Source: Rhizobium sp. BG4 (GTDB lineage Bacteria > Pseudomonadota > Alphaproteobacteria > Rhizobiales > Rhizobiaceae). From it: DNA of 64,000 nucleotides. Of this stretch, positions 6,830 to 12,707 are shown one piece after another (the first letter of the stretch is position 1; each line of letters begins with the position of its first letter). A model generated the notes under the pieces. That model saw nothing but the letters and a program-made list of their open reading frames with translations, did no database searches and had not been told where the DNA came from. Where the stretch lies: contig NZ_CP044125.1 in assembly GCF_016864575.1 (NCBI RefSeq), forward strand, positions 682,001 to 746,000, given 5' to 3'. The translations under genes were made by a program, and so were the position numbers.

Positions 6830-7396
6830 CTATCTGAAGGTTTCGGTCAGCATCTGCCGCGCCGCCCGGCGCATGGCGCGGACGAGCTCGGTCTCCTTGT
6901 CGCGGAACCACCGCGCATTCTTGATGTTCTGCACGCGCGCGGACGGCAGCATCGGAAAGGTCACGACCGAGATCTCCCATAGATCCGCCTCGATGATCCG
7001 CCTGACGCCGCTCTTGGCGTCAGTCCGTGCCTTGACGGTCCGAAAGCCGATCGACAGCCCGTCCAGCGCCCCGCTCTTGATCAGCTGATGCACCTCGCGG
7101 GCCCGCGCCACGCCATCGGCCAGCACGCCCTCGACATAAAGCCCCCGCCCATCCTCGCGGATCGTCTTCCAGGCGCCGATCGGCTCGGAAGGGTCGTGCT
7201 GGAACAGCATCCTGACGCCCTCCGCCCCGCGCTCCGACAAGGACTTGCGAAACGCCCCGCGCTCCACCTGATCCTTGCCGAGATCGACCTCGCCGAAGAC
7301 GCTCGCATAACCCGAAAACGTCCCGTCGCGCCTGACCCCGCGCAGCTCCAGATTGGCAAACTTGCGCGTCTCAGCGCCCATGAGCGATGCGGCCAT
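6830..7396 (-). CDS. GTA/phage prohead protease (gp4-like, HK97 family U35)
   Basis: A 188-residue HK97-family prohead protease. The N-terminal block GTFSGYASVFGEVDLGKDQV, the catalytic His in MLFQHDPSEPIG, and the catalytic Ser in LDGLSIGFRTV are visible, followed by EADLWEISVVTFPMLPSARV. It removes the scaffolding domain from the capsid protein during maturation. The ATG at 7396 has AGGAG about nine bases upstream. A second ATG five codons in is possible. It is followed directly by the capsid gene. Confidence 0.92.
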   Translation of the reverse strand: MAASLMGAETRKFANLELRGVRRDGTFSGYASVFGEVDLGKDQVERGAFRKSLSERGAEGVRMLFQHDPSEPIGAWKTIREDGRGLYVEGVLADGVARAREVHQLIKSGALDGLSIGFRTVKARTDAKSGVRRIIEADLWEISVVTFPMLPSARVQNIKNARWFRDKETELVRAMRRAARQMLTETFR

Positions 7397-7444
7397 GGTT
7401 GGTGCTCCTGATTGTGGATGTGAAATGTCTGGCGGGAGCGGTGG

Positions 7445-7546
7445 GCGAATAGCGAATAGCGAATAGCGAATAGAAGAGGCCCCCTAAGCACCCGCTCCAA
7501 TCAAGTCACCCACCCAACTATTCGCTATTCGCCACTCGCTATTCGC
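7445..7546. repeat. Inverted arrays of GCGAATA heptamers
   Basis: Four exact tandem copies of GCGAATA at 7445-7472, a 46-base spacer, and then TATTCGC copies at 7519-7525, 7526-7532 and 7540-7546. The two arrays are inverse complements and can fold into a long AT/GC-mixed hairpin between the holin-like gene and the protease gene. A related array lies at 5513. Confidence 0.8.
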
Positions 7547-7549
7547 TCT

Positions 7550-7855
7550 CTACTTCCACTGCCGCGCCACCCGCGCCAAAACCCCCAGCACCCACCAGGC
7601 GCAGAGGCTCGCTGCAGCCGAACCCGACAGCATGACTTCCGAAGCCGAGAGCCGGTCGGCAATCCCCAGCCGCTCCGCCAGCCAGATGCCCGTCGGCCCG
7701 CCAAAGATCAGCCCGCAGGAGAGCCCGGAGAAAAACCGGCTCGCCGCCTCGCGCCCGCTCTTCGGCAAGAGATAGATCAGCGACACCGCCGCCCCGGCCG
7801 AAGCCCCGAACGCCCGGCTGGCCCAGAGCCCGCCATCATTGGAAAAGTCAGCCAT
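7550..7855 (-). CDS. Small membrane protein, holin-like, in the GTA cluster
   Basis: A 101-residue protein starting MADFSNDGGLWASRAFGASA. Three hydrophobic segments are visible: around residues 20-32 (GAAVSLIYLLPKS), 42-60 (GLSCGLIFGGPTGIWLAERL) and 75-95 (SGSAAASLCAWWVLGVLARV), with a basic C-terminus (RVARQWK). The layout resembles small three-helix phage holins. It may be the family databases call DUF6107, but I cannot confirm that. It lies between the portal and protease genes, where R. capsulatus GTA has a small extra head gene, so a head-related role is the alternative. The ATG at 7855 was chosen because it opens the hydrophilic N-terminus. An upstream in-frame ATG lies outside any pattern. 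Confidence 0.6.
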   Translation of the reverse strand: MADFSNDGGLWASRAFGASAGAAVSLIYLLPKSGREAASRFFSGLSCGLIFGGPTGIWLAERLGIADRLSASEVMLSGSAAASLCAWWVLGVLARVARQWK

Positions 7856-8043
7856 TGCCAGGCCTCCAGGGTAAAACGCCCGCCACGATGGCGAGACCAG
7901 CGCCCCGAAACAGACGCCCAAAGCCCGCCCGGCGCATCACGTGCATCCCGGCAGGCCCAAATTCCCCGAATTGTTTGAATCGCTTACGCCCGAGACTTCG
8001 AAGATTGAGTCAGGCGCTTGAGAGGGTGATTCAACGGCGCGCC

Positions 8044-8364
8044 TCAGCTGTCGCCAGGAACCTCGAAATCGTCGTCTTCGTCGAAGTCCATGTCCGGATC
8101 CTGTTGCCGTCCGTGACGGATGGAAACGATGATCACGCTGTCCTTCTCGATGATGTAGTCGATGTGATACGGGGCCGCGGTATACCGCCTGACGCCCGAA
8201 ACAGCGGTAACGAGTGCACCCGCATGCGGATAGTCGCCAAGCATGGCTGCCGCCTTGCGGATCGAGGCGATCGCAGCACGCGCTGCGGGCTTGTTGAAGC
8301 GCGCAATATAGGATTGCTCGGATCGCAGGAAGAGGATCGCGCGAAGAGCAAAGTGAACTTTCAT
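8044..8364 (-). CDS. RelE/ParE-family toxin
   Basis: A 106-residue protein with the ParE/RelE fold pattern: ALRAILFLRSEQSYIARFNK (first helix), IRKAAAMLGDYPHAG, then the core strands VRRYTAAPYHIDYIIEKDSV and IIVSIRHGRQQDP. The C-terminus is unusually acidic (DMDFDEDDDFEVPGDS). It would be the mRNA-cleaving or gyrase-poisoning toxin of a type II module. Its ATG overlaps the antitoxin stop as TGATG (8362-8366), so it is made only after the antitoxin. The pair lies in the GTA cluster between the holin-like and AlkB genes. Confidence 0.83.
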   Translation of the reverse strand: MKVHFALRAILFLRSEQSYIARFNKPAARAAIASIRKAAAMLGDYPHAGALVTAVSGVRRYTAAPYHIDYIIEKDSVIIVSIRHGRQQDPDMDFDEDDDFEVPGDS

Positions 8365-8624
8365 CAGGCGGCATCGTCCTTCGACAACCGCTCAAGCTCG
8401 CTGAAGACCGTATCCGCATCGACAATCCGCCCCGCCCGGACATCGTCCAGCCCGGCGGCGATATCGAGCACGTCCTTACCCTCCTGCTGCAAATAATATT
8501 TCAGCGCCCGCACGATCACCCAACTGCGCGTCCGCTCGGTCGCCTTGGCGATCGTCTCGATATCCCTGAGCATATCTTCAGGGAGGCGCAGCGCGATCGG
8601 GTCGGAAAGAACAGGCTTGGACAT
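8364..8624 (-). CDS. Ribbon-helix-helix antitoxin (ParD/CopG-like)
   Basis: An 86-residue protein beginning MSKPVLSDPIALRLPEDMLR. The strand DPIALRLP plus helices IETIAKATER and WVIVRALKYYLQQE form an RHH DNA-binding domain. The C-terminal half (DVLDIAAGLDDVRAGRIVDA) is the expected toxin-binding region. It should neutralise the downstream RelE/ParE toxin and repress the operon. The ATG at 8624 is preceded by a palindrome suited to RHH binding. A longer frame upstream runs through that palindrome and is unlikely. Confidence 0.84.
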   Translation of the reverse strand: MSKPVLSDPIALRLPEDMLRDIETIAKATERTRSWVIVRALKYYLQQEGKDVLDIAAGLDDVRAGRIVDADTVFSELERLSKDDAA

Positions 8625-8639
8625 GGCACCATCTCCATT

Positions 8640-8661
8640 TTGTAATACGACGTATAACAAA
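8640..8661 (-). promoter_or_regulatory. Candidate autoregulatory operator of the RHH/RelE pair
   Basis: An imperfect palindrome, TTGTTATACG-T-CGTATTACAA on the minus strand, with one mismatch per arm. It lies about 15 bases upstream of the antitoxin start codon. RHH antitoxins bind such short inverted repeats and repress their own operon. Confidence 0.55.
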
Positions 8662-8683
8662 ATCGCCACCCAGCCTCAATCGC

Positions 8684-9250
8684 CTATGACAGCACCACGG
8701 TCCTGAACGTCAGCGAAGCCCGCCGCCCGCGCATCCGCTTCACACCATCGACGATGTCGGAAGCCCGCGCCGGTATCTCATGCGTCCACTCGTACCGCGC
8801 CGCTCCCTGCATCACCAACAGCGACCCGGGCTCCAGCGCCACGCTGCGCCGCGCCTCATTACCGCGATGCCGAAACACCATCTCGCAAGCCGAGAGCAAA
8901 CTCAGCGACGCAATCACGCCGCCGAAGCACGGCTCGCAATCGACATGCGCACTGATCCCCTGCCCCGGCAGGTACTCATTGGCGATCACCTGATCCGGCA
9001 GCGCGCCGAAATGACCATCCTCCACCAGTCGCCGCGCCAGATCCCCAAGCCAGTCCGGCAACGGCCCCAGCCGCGCGTCATCAGGCACCGTGCGCGCCCG
9101 ATAGTCATAGCGATACCCGAAATGCTGCACCCGCCGCTTCAGCGTCGTATCCCAATCGCCGGCATCGAGCGCCCGGCAAACCTCGTCAGCCGATTGCCCG
9201 GTCAGAAAGCCAGGCACATAGCTCAGCCCCTTAATCCCCTCGAAATCCAC
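8684..9250 (-). CDS. AlkB-family Fe(II)/2-oxoglutarate dioxygenase
   Basis: A 188-residue AlkB-like protein. The iron ligands are visible as HVD in GISAHVDCEPCFGGV and the distal His in YEWTHEIPAR. The 2-oxoglutarate-binding arginines occur in RRASLTFRTV at the C-terminus. NEYLPGQGISAH is the classic AlkB lead-in. AlkB enzymes remove alkyl lesions from DNA or RNA bases. This is a shorter, ALKBH-type member without an N-terminal adaptor. No adjacent ada gene is present, so it is not in an adaptive-response operon. It sits directly downstream of the GTA portal gene in the same orientation and would be co-transcribed with the particle genes. Confidence 0.88.
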   Translation of the reverse strand: MDFEGIKGLSYVPGFLTGQSADEVCRALDAGDWDTTLKRRVQHFGYRYDYRARTVPDDARLGPLPDWLGDLARRLVEDGHFGALPDQVIANEYLPGQGISAHVDCEPCFGGVIASLSLLSACEMVFRHRGNEARRSVALEPGSLLVMQGAARYEWTHEIPARASDIVDGVKRMRGRRASLTFRTVVLS

Positions 9251-9304
9251 AGCGCCCCCCAGCCTGCAAAATCGCCATAGGCTTCACAGGCTGGCAGCCG
9301 TCGG

Positions 9305-10453
9305 TCAATACCCCACAGCCTCCCGCTTCTCCTCATCCGTCAGAAACGCCGCAGCCCCCACCCGCGCCCACAACTCCCCGCGCTCGGCCGAAAGACCGGC
9401 CACCTTGTCCAGATCCGGCTCCAGCCGCAGGCCGTCGCCATAGGCCCCGGCGAGCCAGGCCGAGAGCGAGGCCGCCGTCCGCGTCAGCATCGGCAGCACG
9501 GTGAGGCGGTAGAAGGCGCGGTTGGCCTCCTGATAATTCGCAAACGTGTTGTCGCCGGGAATGCCGAGCAGCATCGGCGGCACGCCGAAGGCGAGCGCGA
9601 TGTCGCGGGCGGCGCCATTTCGCGCCTCGACGAAATCCATGTCCTTCGGCGAAAGCCCCATCGCCTTCCAGTCGAGGCCGCCCTCGAGCAACAGCGGCCG
9701 CCCGGCGCGCATCGGCCCGGAATAGCCGTCGTCGAGTTCCTGGCGCAGCCGCTCATATTGATCGGGCGAAAGATTGCCGCCCTCCTTCGGCTGATAGACC
9801 AGCGCGCCGGAGGGACGGGCGGAATTGTCAAGCAGCGCCTTGTTCCAGGTCGCCGCCGCATTCGAGAGATCAAGCGCCACCTGCGCCGCCGCCAGCGGCG
9901 GAAAACCGAGATGATCGTCGAGCGGATGAAAGAGTTTCAGGTGCAGCAGCGCCATCCCCTCGGCCTCCGCCGCAAAACGCCTCACCGAGCCGCCGGCTCT
10001 ATAGTCATAAGCCTCCGGCCACCCGTCCCGCCCCTCGACGACGCTCACCCTATCGGGCCGCAGCAGATGCAGTTCGCGCAGCGCGGCGCCGACCATAAGC
10101 GGCTCGACGAAAGCATTGCCGGATAGCAGCAGATGCCCATAGAGCGCCTCGAAAAAGTCCGGCCCGCCCATCCGCAAGTTCGGCTGGCGCAGCAGCACGG
10201 CCGCCGGATGCTCCGGCTGCTCCCGCTCGCCCTCGTAGATCAGCCACGGCACGGCCGCCGCCGCTTCCGACACCAGCCTGACACAGCGATGCGCCACCGG
10301 GTTCTTCATGAACCCTTCGCGTGACAGCGCCGCATAAGACCGCCCCGTCCAGCTCGCCTGCCCCTGCGCCGCCAGCGACAACAAAGACCCCGCCGCCTTC
10401 TTCTCGGCCACGGCACTACGCCCCGCCCACGGCAGGAAAGACCGGATATTCAT
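9305..10453 (-). CDS. GTA/phage portal protein (gp3-like)
   Basis: A 382-residue HK97-type portal protein. It has the N-terminal AALSREGFMKNPVAHRCVRL, a core with YGHLLLSGNAFVEPLMVG and LHLKLFHPLDDHLGFPPLAA, and the C-terminal half with AFGVPPMLLGIPGDNTFANY and EANRAFYRLTVLPMLTR. It forms the dodecameric DNA gate at one head vertex. In the usual order it would directly follow the terminase. Here 2.2 kb of cargo (TumE/TumA pair, Dabb, GH19) lies between. It is full length for the GTA version. Confidence 0.93.
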   Translation of the reverse strand: MNIRSFLPWAGRSAVAEKKAAGSLLSLAAQGQASWTGRSYAALSREGFMKNPVAHRCVRLVSEAAAAVPWLIYEGEREQPEHPAAVLLRQPNLRMGGPDFFEALYGHLLLSGNAFVEPLMVGAALRELHLLRPDRVSVVEGRDGWPEAYDYRAGGSVRRFAAEAEGMALLHLKLFHPLDDHLGFPPLAAAQVALDLSNAAATWNKALLDNSARPSGALVYQPKEGGNLSPDQYERLRQELDDGYSGPMRAGRPLLLEGGLDWKAMGLSPKDMDFVEARNGAARDIALAFGVPPMLLGIPGDNTFANYQEANRAFYRLTVLPMLTRTAASLSAWLAGAYGDGLRLEPDLDKVAGLSAERGELWARVGAAAFLTDEEKREAVGY

Positions 10454-10493
10454 GATGATGTCCTTTGTTGAAAGGTCAGCGCGCCCGACGTTT

Positions 10494-10580
10494 CCCCTTC
10501 TCCCCGGCGGGGGTCCGAAGGACGGGTCGAGACAGGTGTCTCGACCCCGGTCAGATGCCCGTCAGGGCAGATGAGGGGGA
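10494..10580. repeat. RIME-related half element
   Basis: Contains CCCCTTCTCCCCGGCGGG, an inner hairpin GGGTCGAGACAGGTGTCTCGACCC-like block, and a final GGGCAGATGAGGGGG. Only one side of the usual RIME palindrome is present. The same GGTCCGAAGGACGGGTCGAG module also occurs, inverted, in the copies at 15050 and 58268. Confidence 0.65.
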
Positions 10581-10655
10581 CGATGAGCGCAGCGAAACGT
10601 GCCTTGAGCGGCAAGCGAAAGGCCTTACCGCCCGGAGTAGAAGGGAAAGCGCGCC

Positions 10656-11018
10656 CTATGCCGCGATATCGATCGCCATTTCAGCCGTGATCTTTTCCCA
10701 GGGCACGGAGACGAGCCCCTTGCCGTCGCGCGCAATCAACCCGGCATCGATCAGTGCATGAACATCGGCGTGAACGCCGCGGTAATCCCGCCCCAGCGCC
10801 ACCGCCAGCTGGCGGATCGAGCTTTCGCCGCTCTGCTTCAGCCTGCGCAGCAACTGCCAGCGATTGGCCGTCAGCACCTTGAGCAGCAGTTCCATGCTCT
10901 CGAACCCGATCGCCGCGGGGCGCTCGCGCAAATCCCCGGCATCAATCTCGCGCGCCACGTCCCGCGCCTGCGAAAAGAAATCGTCGAGGCCAGCGATATG
11001 CAGCTTCACTTCACTCAT
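10656..11018 (-). CDS. Putative TumA-type antitoxin (HVO_A0114-like winged-helix protein)
   Basis: A 120-residue protein with a MarR/ArsR-like winged helix: LTANRWQLLRRLKQSGESSI, RQLAVALGRDYRGVHADVHA, and LIDAGLIARDGKGLVSVPWE as wing. The N-terminal SQARDVAREIDAGDLRERPA fits the antitoxin/regulator that accompanies TumE (DUF6516) toxins, often named HVO_A0114 family. It overlaps the upstream toxin gene by 8 bp. The toxin-first order is normal for this pair. It probably neutralises the toxin and represses the operon. Confidence 0.75.
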   Translation of the reverse strand: MSEVKLHIAGLDDFFSQARDVAREIDAGDLRERPAAIGFESMELLLKVLTANRWQLLRRLKQSGESSIRQLAVALGRDYRGVHADVHALIDAGLIARDGKGLVSVPWEKITAEMAIDIAA

Positions 11019-11301
11019 GCCCGGTCTCCCTTCTCACATCCGCCTGAAAATCGGCGATCAATTTGTCCATCGTCTCGAAGACATAGGGTTCCTCGCGGTC
11101 GCGATAATGCCGGTGGTCGCCTTTGCCCGCTTCATTGTCATAACCAACGATGCGCTCGCCGGGCCACCCGTAGAACAAAGAATATTTCAGCCCATGCGGC
11201 CGCTCGGCATTTGCCTGCGGCAATCGCCAGATCCTGATCTGCAAAATCATGCCGTCAGGCAGAAGCAGCTTTCGATCGTAGATCAATGTCGCAGGCGGCA
11301 T
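11011..11301 (-). CDS. Putative TumE-family toxin (DUF6516)
   Basis: A 96-residue protein starting MPPATLIYDRKLLLPDGMIL, followed by QIRIWRLP, HGLKYSLFYGWPGERIVGYD and NEAGKGDHRHYRDREEPYVF. The pattern GxxxxVGYDNExGKGDHRH with YxF/FET is the hallmark of the TumE/DUF6516 family, proposed toxins paired with a winged-helix antitoxin. The histidine cluster GDHRHY suggests a nuclease-like site, but the activity is not established from sequence. The start codon lies within a perfect inverted repeat, suggesting direct repression at initiation. Confidence 0.78.
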   Translation of the reverse strand: MPPATLIYDRKLLLPDGMILQIRIWRLPQANAERPHGLKYSLFYGWPGERIVGYDNEAGKGDHRHYRDREEPYVFETMDKLIADFQADVRRETGHE

Positions 11302-11320
11302 ATGCTCTTTATAGCATATG
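11299..11320 (-). promoter_or_regulatory. Perfect inverted repeat over the toxin start codon
   Basis: CATATGCT-CTTTAT-AGCATATG, 8-bp arms and a 6-base spacer. The toxin ATG (11301-11299) is inside one arm. It is a probable operator for the TumA-like winged-helix protein, or an RNA hairpin that hides the start codon. Confidence 0.55.
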
Positions 11321-11355
11321 GCATCGAATGCATCAACGTCGCCTCAGGAGACCTA

Positions 11356-11667
11356 TTAGCCGTCAACCGGCACCTTCACCGCCAGCCCGCTGTCGAAATC
11401 CGCCGCCACCCGCGTCTCGCGCAACGGCTTCACCGTCCGGGTCGAAAGCTCGTAATCCGGATGCGCCTTGTAGGCCGCCAGCGCCGCCTCGTCGGCGAAC
11501 TCGCCGTAGACGATGAAGTCGACGGCATTGCCCCACTGGTCGGATTTGAGGTTTTCGCCGATTTCCAGCGTCAGCGCGTGCGGAATGCCCGTCAGCCGCG
11601 ACAGGCCGTTGCGCACCGCCTCGCGATTTTCTTCCGGCGCGGTGAAGAAAACGATGTGGCGGATCAC
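11356..11667 (-). CDS. Dabb (stress-responsive A/B barrel) domain protein
   Basis: A 103-residue single-domain protein with the Dabb pattern: MIRHIVFFTAPEENREAVRN at the start, ALTLEIGENL in the centre and VDFIVYGEFADEAALAAYKA followed by HPDY. Dabb proteins are dimeric ferredoxin-like barrels. Some are stress-induced, others are small enzymes. No catalytic role can be claimed here. It lies between the TumE gene and the GH19-type gene, in the same orientation. Confidence 0.8.
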   Translation of the reverse strand: MIRHIVFFTAPEENREAVRNGLSRLTGIPHALTLEIGENLKSDQWGNAVDFIVYGEFADEAALAAYKAHPDYELSTRTVKPLRETRVAADFDSGLAVKVPVDG

Positions 11668-11688
11668 GCGGGCTCTCCCTAGCTTATC

Positions 11689-12372
11689 TCAAGTGCGCCG
11701 CGCGATAGCATGCGAAAGCCAGGCCATCAACCGCTGCCACAGCCCGCAGACGCCGTCGCGGCGCAAGACCGCATGGAAGGTCCGGCCGTAATCCGCGAGC
11801 TTTTCCGCCCTGTCGGTCCCGTTGACGATGCGCCTGGCGTTCACCCAGTCCGCCTTTTCGGCATTCAGGTGATCGGCCAGCTTGTGCGGCGCGAAGCTGC
11901 CTGAGATCATCCCCTCGACGAGAATGGTCACTGCCGTCTGCATTTCCATGGCGCGCGCCGGATCGGCCACCAGGTCGATCCCCGTCAGCCTGCTCATCGC
12001 CTCGTAATTGCGCTTGTGCGTCAGCTGCACCAAGCCGCGCCCCAGCCAGCTCTTGCCGTCCTCGTCGGGCAGCCAATAGACTGTCTTCACCCAGGAAAGC
12101 TTGCCCGCGGCATAGGCCCGGTCGAGGATCTCCACCGCCTTTTCGTCGCTCGCCGCCAGCGTCTCGCGCACCGGCTGCATCGTGTAGGCGGTCTCGTGAA
12201 AGGCGGTCGCCAGGATATAGGCGAGCCAGCGCGGATCGGCGCGGTCGTGATGCCGCTCCCAATAGTCGAGGATGGCATTGATGCCCTCCACCTGCTGTTG
12301 CTGCAGGCTGCCCTTGAAGAGCGTGCCGCGCACCTGATCGAAGAAGTATCGGCGGTCGATGTGGATAACCAT
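11689..12372 (-). CDS. GH19-like lysozyme/chitinase, candidate GTA endolysin
   Basis: A 227-residue protein with the GH19/phage endolysin pattern: LAYILATAFHETAYTMQPVR (with the general acid Glu in HET), then WLGRGLVQLTHKRNYEAMSR and MQTAVTILVEGMISGSFA. No signal peptide is visible, and the last 20 residues are basic/hydrophobic (LWQRLMAWLSHAIARRT). It would cleave peptidoglycan sugar bonds and would need a holin or similar route across the inner membrane. It lies between terminase and portal genes. In R. capsulatus GTA the lysis genes are unlinked to the particle cluster, so a linked endolysin is notable. Confidence 0.8.
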   Translation of the reverse strand: MVIHIDRRYFFDQVRGTLFKGSLQQQQVEGINAILDYWERHHDRADPRWLAYILATAFHETAYTMQPVRETLAASDEKAVEILDRAYAAGKLSWVKTVYWLPDEDGKSWLGRGLVQLTHKRNYEAMSRLTGIDLVADPARAMEMQTAVTILVEGMISGSFAPHKLADHLNAEKADWVNARRIVNGTDRAEKLADYGRTFHAVLRRDGVCGLWQRLMAWLSHAIARRT

Positions 12373-12455
12373 GAAAATCGTCCCGGCCTTAATCGATTAA
12401 AATAATTTCAATCGTTTAAAGCGTTTAAGCCCCTGATTTACAGCATATTTAAGCT
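12373..12455. promoter_or_regulatory. AT-rich upstream region with perfect palindrome TTAATCGATTAA
   Basis: An AT-rich island in otherwise GC-rich DNA. It contains the perfect 12-bp palindrome TTAATCGATTAA (12389-12400) and further TTAA steps in AATCGTTTAAAGCGTTTAAG (12410-12429). It lies immediately upstream of the GH19-like gene on the minus strand, and about 90 bases ahead of the small plus-strand frame at 12543. TTAA-rich sites recall CtrA boxes, but none has the exact TTAA-N7-TTAA spacing. Confidence 0.4.
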
Positions 12456-12542
12456 GTGTCATGCGTTTCCTATCGCCGCAGCGCCACAAGCTTTCAAAAG
12501 CCTTGGCCCAGCCGATTGGCCGTCAAGCCGGAGAGGAGACCG

Positions 12543-12674
12543 ATGCAAACGACCGATACCCAACAGCAGCCCATCATTCCCCAGCACCTCGTCGACCAGA
12601 TGGAAAACGAGTGGCGCCAGGTCCGCCCGGTTCGCGAAGCACCGCGCCCTGCAGAACCGCCGAAGCAGCGATAA
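12543..12674 (+). CDS. Small hypothetical protein, 43 residues
   Basis: A short frame encoding MQTTDTQQQPIIPQHLVDQM, then ENEWRQVRPVREAPRPAEPP and KQR. It is polar, proline- and glutamine-rich, without membrane segment or known motif. The support is a strong purine-rich ribosome binding site (GGAGAGGAGACCG) just before the ATG and an AT-rich region upstream that could hold a promoter. It points away from the GH19 gene and toward the terminase 3' end. No function can be suggested. Confidence 0.42.
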   Translation: MQTTDTQQQPIIPQHLVDQMENEWRQVRPVREAPRPAEPPKQR

Positions 12675-12707
12675 ACTGCCAAGGCGCAAAAGGCGAGCGG
12701 CGAACCG

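Noticed and set aside
7445..7546. Possible CRISPR array
   Set aside because: The repeat unit is 7 bases, copies are directly adjacent, and no unique spacers or cas genes occur.
12389..12429. True CtrA box upstream of the GH19-like gene
   Set aside because: TTAA elements are spaced by four or five bases, not seven, so only a general regulatory region is claimed.
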